This document shows positions 8,115 to 18,410 of a stretch of DNA of 64,000 nucleotides, piece after piece; the first letter of the stretch is position 1, and each line of letters begins with the position of its first letter. Under the pieces are notes generated by a model. That model was not told the DNA's origin. It did no database searches and was given only the letters and a program-made list of their open reading frames with translations. This DNA comes from Robertmurraya massiliosenegalensis JC6 (lineage in GTDB: Bacteria; Bacillota; Bacilli; Bacillales; Cytobacillaceae). The translations under genes and the position numbers were made by a program. Location of the stretch: NCBI RefSeq assembly GCF_000311725.1, contig NZ_HE978513.1:486005-550004 (forward strand), in the 5' to 3' direction.

Positions 8115-10529
8115 TTATCCTCTTAACACGGCTCCAGCTTTTTCTTTCACTGCTGTTAATACTTTTTCATGGACTTTTGTCACATCTTCGTCTGTTAATG
8201 TTTTCTCAGGGTCGAAGTATTTTAAAGAGAAGGCAATTGATTTCTTGCCTGATTCCATATGTTCACCTTCATATAAGTCAAAGACATGAACATCCTTCAA
8301 CAGTTTACCACCAGCTTCAACGATGATGCTTTCTAATTCACCAGCTACCTTTTCCTTATCAACCACAAGGGCAATATCTCTTGTAATCGAAGGATAACGA
8401 GGGATCGATTGATACTGTAATGGAGCGACTGCTTCTGTTAAAATCGCTTCTAAACAAAGTTCAAATACATATGTTTCTTTTAAATCAAGGTCCTTTTGAA
8501 CAGTTGGATGGACTTGACCAACGAAACCAATTGATTCACCAGCTAAGTAAACTTCAGCTGTTCTCCCAGGATGCATCCCCTCAACCACCGCTTGGCGATA
8601 TTCGATTTTCTGCTCCAGGCCCAACTTTTCAAATAAACCTTCTAATATTCCTTTTATTACATAGAAATCGACTTCCTTCTTTTCACCTTGCCATTGATGC
8701 TGTTCCCAAAGTCCCGTAATCGCACCAGCTAGACGCTCCTTTTCATTAGGAAGCTCATCAGATCCATTGGCTAAGAAAACAGGTCCTGCTTCGTAAAGAG
8801 CAACGCGATCATTTTGACGAGCAACATTGTACTTTACAACCTCTAATAATTGCGGAATAATGCTTAAACGAAGATGACTGCGCTCCTCGCTCATCGGCAT
8901 CGCAAGCTTAATTGGTTCACGTGTTTCAAGAGCAAATTGAGTCGATTTCCCAACACTTGTTAATGAATACGTTACTGCTTGATAGAGTCCTGCTCCTTCT
9001 AAATAATGACGAACTGCACGTCTCTTTTGCTGATACGTCGTTAAATGTCCAGGCGTTGCAGACCCGATTGGCAATGTTGAAGGAATCTGATCATAGCCAT
9101 ATAAGCGAGCCACTTCTTCAATTAAATCTTCTTCAATTGTTATATCACCACGGCGAGTTGGAACAGTTACCGTCATGATGTCGTTATCGACACTTGTTTC
9201 AAATTGAAGGCGAGTAAAGATGCTCTCAACCTCTTGAACCGTAATAGCTGTTCCAAGGACACGATTAATTTTTTCTAACGTAATCGAGATAACTGCTGGC
9301 TCAACTTCAAGCGTATCCACAACCGCTTCCCCTTGTAATACTTCTCCGCTCGCATTTAATGCTAGTAGCTCAACAGCTCTTTCTGCTGCTGCACGCACGC
9401 GTTCTGGGTCTACCCCTTTTTCAAAGCGAGAGCTTGCTTCACTTCTTAAGCCGTGATCCTTTGATGCTTTACGTACCGTTTCGCCTTTGAAATAGGCAGA
9501 TTCCAGCAACACCGTTGTCGTATCAGCTTGAACTTCTGAATTGGCACCACCCATCACTCCAGCAAGAGCAACTGGTTCGTTGCCGTTTGTAATGACAAGA
9601 TGATCTGCCGTTAATGTTCTTTCTGCATCATCAAGCGTAACCATTTTTTCACCAGTATTCGCACGACGCACAAGAATTTCCTTTGAACCAAGACGATCGT
9701 AATCAAAGGCATGGAGTGGTTGACCATACTCAAGAAGAATATAGTTCGTAATGTCGACAACATTGTTATGTGGACGAATGCCAGCAGCCATTAATCTTCC
9801 CTGCATCCATAATGGAGATGGTGCTACTTTCACGTTCTTAATCACTTTCGCCACATATAATGGGTTATCTTCTTTTGCCTCAACTTTAATGGAGATATAA
9901 TCGGTTGCTTTTTCAGAAATGGTCTTTACTGTTGGATTTGGAAGCTTCACTTCACGGTTTAAAATAGCCGCTACTTCATAAGCCACTCCAAGCATACTTA
10001 AGCAATCTCCGCGATTGGCTGTTAAGCCTAGCTCTAAAATTTGGTCATCACGTTGTAATTCTACAAGTGCGTCTTCGCCAACTGTTACATCATTTGGAAA
10101 TACGAAGATTCCTTCAGAAAATTCCTTAGCGACTAACTTCCCTTCAATTCCTAATTCAGAAAGGGAACAGATCATGCCATTGGATTCTTCACCACGAAGC
10201 TTTGCTTTTTTGATTTTGAAGTTACCAGGAAGAACAGCTCCTACTGTAGCAACGGCAACCTTCTGCCCCTTATCAACATTTGGAGCACCGCAAATAATTT
10301 GAACCGGATTTTCTTCTCCGATGTCGACTAAGCATTTATTTAACTTATCTGCATTAGGATGTTGTTCACGCTCAACGACATGGCCGATCACGACACCTTT
10401 TAGTCCTTCATTCAATACCTCGACGCCTTCAACTTCAATCCCGCTGCGTGTGATTTTCTCTGCTAGCTCATCAGGTGTAATTCCTGATAAATCTACATAT
10501 TCCTGTAGCCATTTATATGAAACATACAT
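8115..10529 (-). CDS. pheT: phenylalanyl-tRNA synthetase beta subunit
   Basis: An 804-residue beta subunit of the alpha2-beta2 enzyme that charges tRNA-Phe. Visible domains are the EMAP/tRNA-binding OB fold (about 40-150; [15 protein letters not shown]), the B3/B4 editing domain (about 210-385; [10 protein letters not shown]), the B5 domain (about 405-475), the catalytic-core-like region, and the C-terminal anticodon-binding FDX-ACB domain ([17 protein letters not shown]). Length is standard. The gap to pheS is 167 bases, longer than the few bases usual for pheST, and I see no terminator in it. Confidence 0.96.
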   Translation of the reverse strand: MYVSYKWLQEYVDLSGITPDELAEKITRSGIEVEGVEVLNEGLKGVVIGHVVEREQHPNADKLNKCLVDIGEENPVQIICGAPNVDKGQKVAVATVGAVLPGNFKIKKAKLRGEESNGMICSLSELGIEGKLVAKEFSEGIFVFPNDVTVGEDALVELQRDDQILELGLTANRGDCLSMLGVAYEVAAILNREVKLPNPTVKTISEKATDYISIKVEAKEDNPLYVAKVIKNVKVAPSPLWMQGRLMAAGIRPHNNVVDITNYILLEYGQPLHAFDYDRLGSKEILVRRANTGEKMVTLDDAERTLTADHLVITNGNEPVALAGVMGGANSEVQADTTTVLLESAYFKGETVRKASKDHGLRSEASSRFEKGVDPERVRAAAERAVELLALNASGEVLQGEAVVDTLEVEPAVISITLEKINRVLGTAITVQEVESIFTRLQFETSVDNDIMTVTVPTRRGDITIEEDLIEEVARLYGYDQIPSTLPIGSATPGHLTTYQQKRRAVRHYLEGAGLYQAVTYSLTSVGKSTQFALETREPIKLAMPMSEERSHLRLSIIPQLLEVVKYNVARQNDRVALYEAGPVFLANGSDELPNEKERLAGAITGLWEQHQWQGEKKEVDFYVIKGILEGLFEKLGLEQKIEYRQAVVEGMHPGRTAEVYLAGESIGFVGQVHPTVQKDLDLKETYVFELCLEAILTEAVAPLQYQSIPRYPSITRDIALVVDKEKVAGELESIIVEAGGKLLKDVHVFDLYEGEHMESGKKSIAFSLKYFDPEKTLTDEDVTKVHEKVLTAVKEKAGAVLRG

Positions 10530-10696
10530 ATCAAAGTCCCCCTTATTATTCCTTTACCTAATAAATCGCTCAACCTTTGAAACACACCAAAAAGCGACAA
10601 TAATAACTTGATTTGCTAAGTACCTATTTACATAAGAAATTTTAATATGAATAGGCATCTAAAAATCGCTGTTTGTGATAAGTGAGCCATTTTAAA

Positions 10697-11730
10697 TTAG
10701 TTGAGTTTGAATTGCTTTAAGAAACGAGTGTCGTTTGTGTAAAAATGACGGATATCATCAATTCCGTATTTCAGCATCGCAATACGTTCTACACCCATTC
10801 CGAAAGCAAATCCTGAGTATTTCTTCGAGTCGAATCCAGACATTTCAAGAACATTCGGGTGAACCATTCCTGAGCCTAATACTTCAATCCAGCCAGTTTG
10901 TTTACAAATATTACATCCATGGCCACCGCATTTAAAGCAAGATACATCCACTTCTACGGAAGGCTCAGTAAATGGGAAGAAGCTTGGACGTAATCGAATT
11001 TCACGGTCTTCCCCAAATAATTTTTTCGCAAATAATTCAAGTGTCCCTTTTAAGTCACTCATGCGAATATTTTCAGCTACTACTAGACCTTCAATTTGCA
11101 TGAATTGGTGAGAATGGGTCGCATCGTCGCTATCACGTCTGTATACTTTACCAGGACAAATAATTTTTACTGGTCCTTTGCCATCATGCTTCTCCATCGT
11201 TCTTGCTTGAACTGGAGATGTCTGCGTACGAAGCAATACATCTTCTGTAATGTAGAAGGAATCCTGTGCATCACGGGCAGGATGACTTTTTGGTAAGTTT
11301 AATGCTTCAAAGTTATAGTAATCCTTTTCAACTTCTGGTCCTTCTGCAACCGTATAGCCCATTCCGATAAATAAGTCTTCAATCTCTTCCACAATTCGTG
11401 TAAGTGGATGATGATTTCCTGTTTGAATAGGTCTTCCTGGGAGGGTTACATCGATTGTCTCTGAAGCTAGCTGTGCTAAAACGGCCGCTTCTTCTAATGT
11501 TTTTTGCTTTTCTTCAATTTTTGCAGAAATACTATCACGCACTTCATTTGCGAGTGCTCCCATTTTTGGACGCTCTTCTGCAGAAAGCTTCCCCATTCCT
11601 TTTAAAACTTCGGTAATCGGTCCTTTTTTCCTAAATAGGAAACACGAATATCATTCAATTCTTTTAAGTCAGTAGCATGATCAACAGCTTGCAATGCTTC
11701 CTGCTGCAATTCCTTTAATCGCTCTTGCAT
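10697..11730 (-). pseudogene. pheS: phenylalanyl-tRNA synthetase alpha subunit, split by a -1 frameshift
   Basis: The catalytic alpha subunit of PheRS appears in two frames. The N-terminus starts at ATG 11730 ([20 protein letters not shown]) with an AAGGAGG site and reads to YLGKK near 11624. From there the family sequence [20 protein letters not shown] continues in the -1 frame to 10697. The run at 11624-11629 has six T (A on the coding strand) where seven would restore GKKGP; the zero frame ends after nine further codons. The in-frame heptamer A_AAA_AAG is a classic slippery site, and a -1 slip there restores exactly the conserved protein. Because pheS is essential, a sequencing error in the homopolymer or real frameshifting is likelier than true loss. 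All catalytic motifs ([10 protein letters not shown]) are intact. Confidence 0.9.
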
Positions 11731-11788
11731 AAGAAATCCTCCTTGATTTTTCATTAATTTCGTCAGCCTGTTTTTTCCTAGAAAAAAC

Positions 11789-12115
11789 AAAAAACCTCTA
11801 TCCCTAGAAAGGGACGAGGTTTATAATCGCGGTACCACCCTAATTAGCCATGTTAAAATGGCTCACTTCATTACGATAACGGCTTTTTAGGCCGATGCAT
11901 CTTTACATGAAATGCGGAAGCGGCTAGCCGCTGAAGCTAGACAGCTTTAGATAGCTAAAATTTGCATTTCTTGGTCCCGATGCCAACTCAGGAGGTGAAC
12001 TTCACTTACTTTTTCTATAAAAATGCTTTCAGTCTTAGGCATTTTCTCCCTCAATAGAAGTGGTAAGCTACTTTTCTCCGTCAATGTTTTTTATTTTATG
12101 TAAAAAATAATATCG
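11789..12115 (-). promoter_or_regulatory. T-box riboswitch leader of pheST
   Basis: The minus strand carries the T-box sequence AGGGTGGTACCGCG (11828-11841), whose UGG-type bulge binds the free acceptor end of uncharged tRNA. The competing terminator hairpin follows at 11789-11823 (AACCTC...GAGGTT then T-run). A GAAGTTCACC segment near 12000 offers a UUC phenylalanine specifier. The leader lies between a strong promoter and the pheS start, so pheST should be induced by uncharged tRNA-Phe. Confidence 0.93.
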
Positions 12116-12121
12116 CTGTTA

Positions 12122-12150
12122 ATTATAGTACATACAAGCTTAGGATTCAA
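12122..12150 (-). promoter_or_regulatory. sigma-A promoter of the pheS T-box leader
   Basis: On the minus strand TTGAAT (12145-12150), a 17-base spacer and TATAAT (12122-12127) form a near-consensus sigma-A promoter. The -35 box overlaps the stop codon of the ysgA-type gene. Predicted transcript start is near 12115. Confidence 0.8.
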
Positions 12151-12896
12151 CCTTTCAAATAATATAAAAGAATCCCTGCTGCAACAGCCACATTTAGTGA
12201 CTCGCTTTTCCCATAGATCGGAATGTACAAATTCTTAGCCGTCATTTGTAATAGTTCTTGATTGACCCCACTACCTTCATTTCCGACGAGAAGGGCAAAT
12301 GACTCAGAAGGACTTATTTCCGTATATATATGGCCATTTTCTAAAGATGTGCCATAGGTAGGAATATTATCAGCAGATAACTTCTCCATCCAATCTTTCA
12401 GAGAGCCTCTCACTACAGGTAAATGAAAATGACTTCCTTGTCCTGAACGAATGACCTTCGGGTTATAAATATCGACACTCCCATGCCCGACAATAACCCC
12501 ATCCATTCCGGCGGCATCCGCAGTGCGAATCATTGTCCCTAAATTCCCTGGATCTTGAACAGCATCAATGAATAAAAATTGTTTTCCTTCAGGCTGTACT
12601 TCTTTTTTCGGTGCCTCACAAACCGCTAGTACCCCCTGGGGAGTTTCGGTATCACTGAGCTCTCGAAAGATTTCAGTCGTGACTGTCGTTATGAGTATAG
12701 CACCGTAATCCAAATGCGGTGGGAGTTCAATCCCCTCACTAACAATCATCTCTCGTGCGACATCAGCTTTAATCGCTTCTTCAACAAGATGAAATCCTTC
12801 AACTAAAAAAGTCCCTGTCTTATCACGTTCTTTTTTCGTTAAAAGCTTTTTCCATTGCTTAACTTGTGGATTTTGAGCAGACTGTATATATTTCAA
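12147..12896 (-). CDS. ysgA: TrmH/SpoU-family RNA 2'-O-methyltransferase (YsgA-like)
   Basis: A 249-residue SPOUT RNA methyltransferase, likely acting on 23S rRNA with S-adenosylmethionine. The N-terminal L30e-like substrate domain (NPQVKQWKKLLTKKER, FLVEGFHLVEEA) is followed by the knotted domain with DAVQDPGNLGTMIRTADAAG, LLVGNEGSGV and SLNVAVAAGILLY. The start is best placed at TTG 12896 with AAGGAG 10 bases upstream, giving MKYIQSAQNPQ; a reading from 12935 adds 13 residues without a site. It lies between pheS and sspI as in B. subtilis. Confidence 0.9.
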   Translation of the reverse strand: MKYIQSAQNPQVKQWKKLLTKKERDKTGTFLVEGFHLVEEAIKADVAREMIVSEGIELPPHLDYGAILITTVTTEIFRELSDTETPQGVLAVCEAPKKEVQPEGKQFLFIDAVQDPGNLGTMIRTADAAGMDGVIVGHGSVDIYNPKVIRSGQGSHFHLPVVRGSLKDWMEKLSADNIPTYGTSLENGHIYTEISPSESFALLVGNEGSGVNQELLQMTAKNLYIPIYGKSESLNVAVAAGILLYYLKG

Positions 12897-13003
12897 CGGA
12901 ATAAATCTCCTTTTAGCATTAGGCTCTTTTCGCAATCAATATTGCTATTGAACGGTTGTATGGATAATAAAGCCCTATTTACCCAGAAACTATACTCTCG
13001 TAA

Positions 13004-13110
13004 GCGAAAAGTGCCGAGCAAAAATATTGTGTGCAACTGAACCTTATTTAAAGTGTAAATGTCGGCTTTAGATTTTTTCAAAAGAAAAAAATGTGGACAT
13101 TTACGATAAA
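13004..13110 (+). repeat. dispersed palindromic repeat, family A, copy 1
   Basis: Shares with 46402-46485 the block GCGAAAAGTGCCG(A/C)GCAA at its left end and, at its right end, an inverted repeat GTAAATGTC (13055-13063) / GACATTTAC (13096-13104). In this copy the loop is longer and holds an inner TTTTTT / AAAAAA hairpin. It lies in the 370-base gap between the divergent ysgA-type gene and sspI. No coding capacity is apparent. Confidence 0.7.
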
Positions 13111-13266
13111 ACAAAATCATTACGGAAACAAAGTAGCAATAAGTTCCCTCATTATAGCCTATAAATGCCTTGATACTCAATTGTGAACAAATTTAATAAC
13201 TTATACATATTTCATTTCAAAATAGAAAATATATAAAGGAAGTCATTTTAGAAGGAGTGTGCACGT

Positions 13267-13473
13267 ATGGATTTAAATTTACGCAATGCCATCATACACA
13301 ATGTGTCTGGCAACTCTCAGGATGAGTTACGGGATACGATTGTCGACGCTATTCAAAACGGAGAAGAAAAAATGCTTCCAGGACTCGGTGTTCTTTTTGA
13401 AATCATTTGGAACCATGCCTCAGAAGATGAAAGACAAGAAATGCTTGAAACGCTTGAATCAGGGTTAAAATAG
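13267..13473 (+). CDS. sspI: small acid-soluble spore protein SspI
   Basis: A 68-residue minor SASP of the SspI family ([20 protein letters not shown] ... [12 protein letters not shown]), expressed in the forespore under sigma-G in B. subtilis. The start ATG at 13267 follows AGAAGGAGTG. It stands alone before a strong terminator. Its presence shows that the organism forms endospores. Confidence 0.95.
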   Translation: MDLNLRNAIIHNVSGNSQDELRDTIVDAIQNGEEKMLPGLGVLFEIIWNHASEDERQEMLETLESGLK

Positions 13474-13479
13474 ACCTAT

Positions 13480-13515
13480 AATCCATCGGAGGTTATCCCC
13501 GCCGATGGATTTTCT
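13480..13515 (+). terminator. terminator of sspI
   Basis: Perfect 10-bp stem AATCCATCGG / CCGATGGATT with a 12-base loop, starting 6 bases after sspI, followed by TTCTT. It runs up to the convergent citR stop. Confidence 0.8.
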
Positions 13516-14393
13516 TATATCCGGTAATGAGAGAGAAATTCAAGAAATTCTTGCTGCTCTGAGTGTCTATATTTCATGATCGCATAAATATGTGCCTCAG
13601 GTAGATTGAAGGAATGATGATACACCTCTAACAATCTCCCTTCTAACAGTTCTCTCCGGACCGAAGATGCTGGTAAAAAGGAAATTCCCAAACCTTCTGT
13701 GATGAATCTTTTTGTTATATACGTCTGTGAGACTTTCATCATTTTTATACTCGGATATTTGCTCTTTATCATTTTGATTAAATCATCCCAATATCCTGGA
13801 TGATTGTGGGTAAATAGATAGTACTTTGATAGTAATTCTTCCTCATCGAGCGGTGGGGACGTTTCCGCATCTCCACCATCGTGCGGAACCACAAACAGAA
13901 TGCGATCTTTATACAAAAGTTCGCTCAACAAACTAGAATTTGCACAATTTATACAGGATAAGCCTAGATCGACTTCCTCCTTGATAATGGCATCTTCAAT
14001 GTGAATTGAGTCGAGAATTTTAATCTCTATTTCCACATTTGGATGTTTATTCGTATAGCTCTTTATCACAAATGGCAAAATCGTATCTGCTATTAAAGGA
14101 GAGATACCGAGAGACAGTTTCGTTTTATACCCCTGATTAATGGCGGCAAGATCCTCCAAACCTTTTTCATAAAAGGATAACAATTCTTGTGCATGGATAT
14201 AGTAGCTTCTCCCCGCTTCGGTAAGTTTTACTTTTTTTCCTTCCCTTTCAAACAATTGGACTCCTAATTGTTTCTCTAGTTGTTGAATATGAACGGTAAC
14301 GGAAGGTTGAGAAATATACAGCAGTTCAGCTGCCCTCCGAAAATTCCCGCATTGCGCTGCTGTCACAAACGTGTTGATCCATTGAAAATCCAT
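13515..14393 (-). CDS. citR: LysR-family regulator, CitR-type
   Basis: A 292-residue LysR regulator: N-terminal winged helix-turn-helix (residues 1-60; FRRAAELLYISQPSVTVHIQ) and a substrate-binding co-inducer domain (about 90-290). It is divergent from a citrate synthase gene 109 bases away, exactly the citR/citA arrangement of B. subtilis, where CitR represses citA. The intergenic 8-bp inverted repeat at 14413-14437 is a plausible operator. Orthology rests on context and length; the effector is unknown. Confidence 0.82.
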   Translation of the reverse strand: MDFQWINTFVTAAQCGNFRRAAELLYISQPSVTVHIQQLEKQLGVQLFEREGKKVKLTEAGRSYYIHAQELLSFYEKGLEDLAAINQGYKTKLSLGISPLIADTILPFVIKSYTNKHPNVEIEIKILDSIHIEDAIIKEEVDLGLSCINCANSSLLSELLYKDRILFVVPHDGGDAETSPPLDEEELLSKYYLFTHNHPGYWDDLIKMIKSKYPSIKMMKVSQTYITKRFITEGLGISFLPASSVRRELLEGRLLEVYHHSFNLPEAHIYAIMKYRHSEQQEFLEFLSHYRI

Positions 14394-14412
14394 ACTCCCC
14401 CACCTTATTAAA

Positions 14413-14437
14413 AATCATAATCAATTCGTTTATGATT
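14413..14437. promoter_or_regulatory. candidate LysR (CitR) operator
   Basis: Perfect inverted repeat AATCATAA / TTATGATT with a 9-base centre, located 20-44 bases upstream of the citR start and 66-90 bases before citA. Size and position fit a LysR regulatory site serving both divergent genes. Confidence 0.55.
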
Positions 14438-14502
14438 ATTTAATTTTCTTAATATTATTTATTTTATAAAATAAATTTAAAGAGGGAAAGGGGAAATTCA
14501 CA

Positions 14503-15591
14503 ATGAATCATAAAGGATTGAAAGGGATTGTTGCTGCTGAAACGAGTTTATCGCATGTGGATGGGGAACTTGGACACCTCATTTATCGAGGCTATGATAT
14601 TCAAAAACTAACAGAGCATTATGCATTCGAAGAGATAGCCTATCTACTTTGGTACGGACATTTTCCAAATAAGGAGCAACTTTTATCATTAAAGGACGCC
14701 TTAAATCATAATCGCGTCTTATCTGATGATTTAAAAAAGATTATCACGATATTGCCGCCTTCCATGGACTTAATGAGTGTGATTCGAACGGTGATTTCTG
14801 CAGAAGGTGGTTACGGAAACTATCATTTTCCACCTACCATTGCACAGGCAATTAAATTAACGGCGCTCACTCCCAGTATCATCGCCTTTCGTAAAAGAGC
14901 TTTAGAAGGAAAAGAAGATGTTACCCCACGTGAAGATTTAAATTATGTTGGAAATTATCTCTATATGTTGACTGGTGAAATTCCACTTCCTGCTCATGTT
15001 CAAGCATTGGAAAGCTACATGATTTTAACTGTAGAACATGGCATGAACGCTTCTACCTTCTCTGCTCGCGTCACTATTTCCAGTGAATCTGATATCGTAT
15101 CGGCGGTTACTTCTGCTATCGGAACGATGAAGGGTCCTCTTCATGGTGGTGCCCCTTCTGGCGTGTTACACTTACTCGACGAAATTTCATACACGAACGA
15201 TGCTGAAAAAGTGATTCGAGATAAGCTTGAAAAAGGTGAAAAATTGATGGGCTTCGGTCACCGAGTTTACAAAACCCATGATCCACGTGCTGTTGCCTTA
15301 AAATCTAAGTTAACACATCTCGGTGGGCAAGATGAGTGGTTAGATTTAGCCATGCATGTCGAAAATATCGCTATTGACTTGTTAAAAGAATACAAACCAG
15401 GCCGTTCATTGTATACAAATGTGGAGTTCTACGCCGCAGCGATCATGAAGGCAATTCAATTAGATCCCATGCTCTTTACTCCAACATTTACCGCAAGTCG
15501 AATGGTCGGATGGACTGCACATATATTAGAACAGGCTAGCGACAACACCATTTACAGACCAGAATCGAAATATGTGGGAAACCATTATTAA
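14503..15591 (+). CDS. citA: citrate synthase (CitA-type)
   Basis: A 362-residue citrate synthase that condenses oxaloacetate and acetyl-CoA. Visible signatures are GLKGIVAAETSLSHVDGE at the N-terminus, catalytic-region GPLHGGAPSGV (about 210) and GFGHRVYKTHDPRA (about 250), with the C-terminal RPESKYVG. AAAGAGGGAAAGGGG precedes the ATG. The divergent LysR gene supports the minor citrate synthase CitA rather than CitZ, which in Bacillus lies upstream of icd-mdh-phoPR; a 2-methylcitrate synthase is a less likely alternative. Confidence 0.88.
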   Translation: MNHKGLKGIVAAETSLSHVDGELGHLIYRGYDIQKLTEHYAFEEIAYLLWYGHFPNKEQLLSLKDALNHNRVLSDDLKKIITILPPSMDLMSVIRTVISAEGGYGNYHFPPTIAQAIKLTALTPSIIAFRKRALEGKEDVTPREDLNYVGNYLYMLTGEIPLPAHVQALESYMILTVEHGMNASTFSARVTISSESDIVSAVTSAIGTMKGPLHGGAPSGVLHLLDEISYTNDAEKVIRDKLEKGEKLMGFGHRVYKTHDPRAVALKSKLTHLGGQDEWLDLAMHVENIAIDLLKEYKPGRSLYTNVEFYAAAIMKAIQLDPMLFTPTFTASRMVGWTAHILEQASDNTIYRPESKYVGNHY

Positions 15592-15601
15592 AAGCTTTTG
15601 A

Positions 15602-16123
15602 TCAATGTGAAGTAACTTTTACTACTTGAGTTTTGGCAAACATATCGTATAAAGCTTGTTTCTTCTTTGTAAAAATAGCGGTCAAAATATAGGAAAACAT
15701 GAGTGCATAAATGAGTCCTCCAATGAAGTAGTATCTTATTGGCACCACTCCATCACCTATATTAACAAGTCTATAAACAAGAAAATGAGATAATTCCCAA
15801 GGTATGAACTTCAATACAGTACGGAAAGTTAGTTGAAAAATAGAGAGAGTTGCTCCATTTTCCCCGAGCACTCTTATTCCTATTTTCTTTTTCCCAAAGG
15901 ACTGCCCACAAAGGACAGAATCACTAATAATAAAATAGAGCGATACTGGTAATGTCACCATTAAAAAACCGGTGAACTGAGCCACAATTAATGAACCTTT
16001 GAAGAACTCTTGCAAGGATGGAAAAATAAATACATTTACGATAAAAAGTATTATTAAATAACCTAAAATAAGCATGTAATCTAACATAAATGCTTTAAAA
16101 CGAAGAAGAAATGTTGCCTGCAT
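15602..16123 (-). CDS. RDD family membrane protein
   Basis: A 173-residue protein with three to four membrane spans and the RDD pattern: RFKAFMLDYMLILGY near the start, FGKKKIGIRV in the middle and a hydrophobic C-terminal half. RDD proteins are small transporters or membrane factors, with Na+/H+ antiport reported for some; the role here is unknown. I choose ATG 16123 because AAAGGTGG lies 9 bases upstream, rather than 16180, which would add a 19-residue Cys-rich extension. It converges on citA. Confidence 0.78.
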   Translation of the reverse strand: MQATFLLRFKAFMLDYMLILGYLIILFIVNVFIFPSLQEFFKGSLIVAQFTGFLMVTLPVSLYFIISDSVLCGQSFGKKKIGIRVLGENGATLSIFQLTFRTVLKFIPWELSHFLVYRLVNIGDGVVPIRYYFIGGLIYALMFSYILTAIFTKKKQALYDMFAKTQVVKVTSH

Positions 16124-16260
16124 ATCAAGAAACCACCTTTCAAAACACATTTCACTACAGTAGTAATAATTCACTTTCATAAAATTCCTTTAGGGTAGCT
16201 TTCATGCTCCCATGCTTAAATGAAGTTTTTACATGAAGGTAAGCTTTTGGCAACGTTTCT

Positions 16261-16289
16261 ATTATTCAATGAATATTTTTCTGAATAAT
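16261..16289. promoter_or_regulatory. inverted repeat between RDD gene and dipeptidase
   Basis: ATTATTCA (16261-16268) and TGAATAAT (16282-16289) form an 8-bp perfect inverted repeat in the very A/T-rich 361-base divergent gap 16124-16484. It could be an operator. Nothing else coding is visible in the gap. Confidence 0.35.
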
Positions 16290-16484
16290 CTATACTATTT
16301 TCATTAACGTTAACACATAAAACATAATCATAAAATATCATTTCAGATATTAATTCAAAAATTGTATATAAATTTACTAATCAATTGTCTATGAGAAATA
16401 TTCAAATTATTGCATTAATTCATATACGAATTATAAAATTTTCGGTATTCTAAAGTGAGAAAACATTGTATGGGAGGAAAGATT

Positions 16485-17786
16485 TTGAACGAGAACATCC
16501 AATCCTATCTGAAAAAAAACCGAAATTCACAGTTAATGGAGCTTTTTGATTTTTTATCTATTCCAAGTATTAGCGCACTACCTGACCACAAGGAAGATGT
16601 AAGCAGAACTGCAAATTGGGTTGCTGAAGCACTTAAGAAGATTGGAATGGAAAATGTAGAAATACATGCTACGAAGGGACACCCTGTTGTATATGGAGAT
16701 TGGCTTCATGCCGAAGGAAAGCCGACTGTCTTGATTTATGGACATTATGATGTTCAGCCCGTTGATCCTCTTGATTTATGGGACAGCCCTCCATTTGAAC
16801 CAGAGATTCGTGACGAAAAAATTTTCGCACGTGGAGCCAGTGATGACAAAGGTCAAACTTTCATGCACCTTAAAGCATTGGAAGCCATTTTAAAGACAGA
16901 AGGCACCTTGCCGCTCAACTTCAAATTTTGCATTGAGGGGGAAGAAGAAGTTGGCAGCCCCAATCTTCCTGCTTTTGTTGAGGAGAGGGAAGAACTACTT
17001 GCTGCAGATGTCATTGTCATCTCAGATACAAGCATGAATGAACGAGGAAAACCTACAATTTGTTATGGGGTTAGAGGACTAGCCGGTCTGCAAATCGACC
17101 TGAAGGGTTCTAATAGTGACCTTCATTCTGGTCTATATGGTGGCGGTGTACATAATCCCATAAATGCACTTGTTCAATTATTAGATTCTTTCCATAGTGA
17201 AGACGGGAAAGTGACGGTTGATGGATTCTATGATCAAGTACTTCCATTAACGAATGAGGAAAAGAAAGCTTACGAGGAACTCAATTTTGATGAGGAAAAA
17301 CAGCGTCAAGAGCTAGGTGTTCCTGCGCTATATGGAGAAAAAGGCTTTAGCTATCTGGAACGGACATGGGTCCGCCCCACATTAGATATTAACGGAATTT
17401 ATGGTGGCTTCCAGGGTGATGGGATTAAAACGGTTATTCCATCAGAGGCACATGCCAAAATTACCTGTCGACTTGTACCGAACCAGGATCCAGATATTAT
17501 CATTGACCAACTCAAACGACATATTGAAAAAAATAAACCAGTCGGCGTTGAAGTGACCGTGACACCATTTGATAAAGGGGCACCTTATGTTACTCCATTC
17601 GATCATCCTGCTATCCAAGCAGCAAGTCGCTCTTTTGAAGCCATCTATAAAGTTCCTACTTCCTTTACACGAGGTGGTGGATCATTGCCAATCATTGCAA
17701 CCTTAGATCAGGTTCTCCATGCTCCGATCGTACTCATGGGTTTCGGACTACCTACTGAAAACTTCCATGAATATGGAAGTCTTTGA
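16485..17786 (+). pseudogene. M20 family dipeptidase, C-terminally truncated
   Basis: Metallopeptidase of the M20/dipeptidase type. Metal and catalytic motifs are present: GHYDVQPVDPLDLWDSPPF, GASDDKGQ, EGEEEVGS and ISDTS, followed by the dimerisation domain and GFGLPTENFH, which may retain the last metal His. The family normally continues about 25-30 residues with an APNE-type loop and a final helix; here it stops five residues after the His, in EYGSL. The start is best at TTG 16485 with GGGAGG 7 bases upstream. The 3' end is fused tail-to-tail with the gene at 17708-18385, so both lost their ends in one deletion. Activity is doubtful. Confidence 0.75.
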
Positions 17787-18385
17787 GCAAATCTTGCCTC
17801 GTGCGAATTCAACACTTTTAATAACCTTTGAAAATTATTAATCTCATGTTTATCCATTTTAGAAGCATTCATTAAACGATTGATTGCTTTTTCAACAGCT
17901 GACCATCCTATTTGAGAAGCTTCACTCTCTTCAAAGGACCAGTGAATGAGGAATCCAGCTAATTCTGCACCTGGATTGAACATCCAATTCTCCTGCACTC
18001 CCTCTGTCCAATGCCACCAAGGTGCATGTGGATATTCATTCGTCTCAGGTACGGTAGCGAACCATATTCCAGTTTCTCGTTGATTTGTATTGACCAAATA
18101 ATCAATCATCGATTTAACGATTGCTTCATCTTTATCCACATCTATTTCCATAAGGATTTGCCCCGCTGCCCATGTCGCCATTGGTGATGAATGAGGTAAC
18201 CAAAAATCCGGTTCAATTCCATGACCAAATCCACCATCATTATTTTGAAATGCCGATAAGTACTTGATCACGTTTTCCTTCGAGCCATTTTCGAAATGAT
18301 ATTCCCATCTCGCTGCCTCGAGTGGACGAGCGTTTCTTTTAATCCATGCATCTGATTGTTCGAAAACCTCTTTTGATCTTTTCAC
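17708..18385 (-). pseudogene. prenyltransferase/squalene-cyclase-like protein, 3' end lost
   Basis: About 200 residues resemble the alpha/alpha-barrel repeat family of prenyltransferase- and squalene-cyclase-like proteins: YLSAFQNNDGGFGHGIEPD and WAAGQILMEID are the repeat-type motifs. Function of this bacillary family is unknown. It starts at GTG 18385 with AGGAGGAATTAAACA upstream. The last 26 codons (17708-17786) are antisense to the dipeptidase end, so the authentic C-terminus is missing. A 49-residue membrane protein lies just upstream on the same strand. The junction is near the hairpin at 17761-17780. Confidence 0.65.
17761..17780. other. hairpin at the deletion junction
   Basis: Perfect palindrome ACTTCCAT / ATGGAAGT with 4-base centre GAAT, exactly where the dipeptidase reading frame leaves its family sequence and where the antisense ORF ends being plausible. 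It is either part of the breakpoint or a hairpin left at the join. Confidence 0.5.
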
Positions 18386-18410
18386 TGTTTAATTCCTCCT
18401 ACTATTTAAC

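Noticed and set aside
10530-10696. Terminator or regulatory gap between pheS and pheT
   Set aside because: The gap is longer than usual, but I found no convincing hairpin with T-run or promoter; it remains unexplained.
12893-13180. 95-codon minus-strand ORF upstream of the ysgA-type gene
   Set aside because: It runs through dispersed repeat A and overlaps the true TTG start; no family-like sequence.
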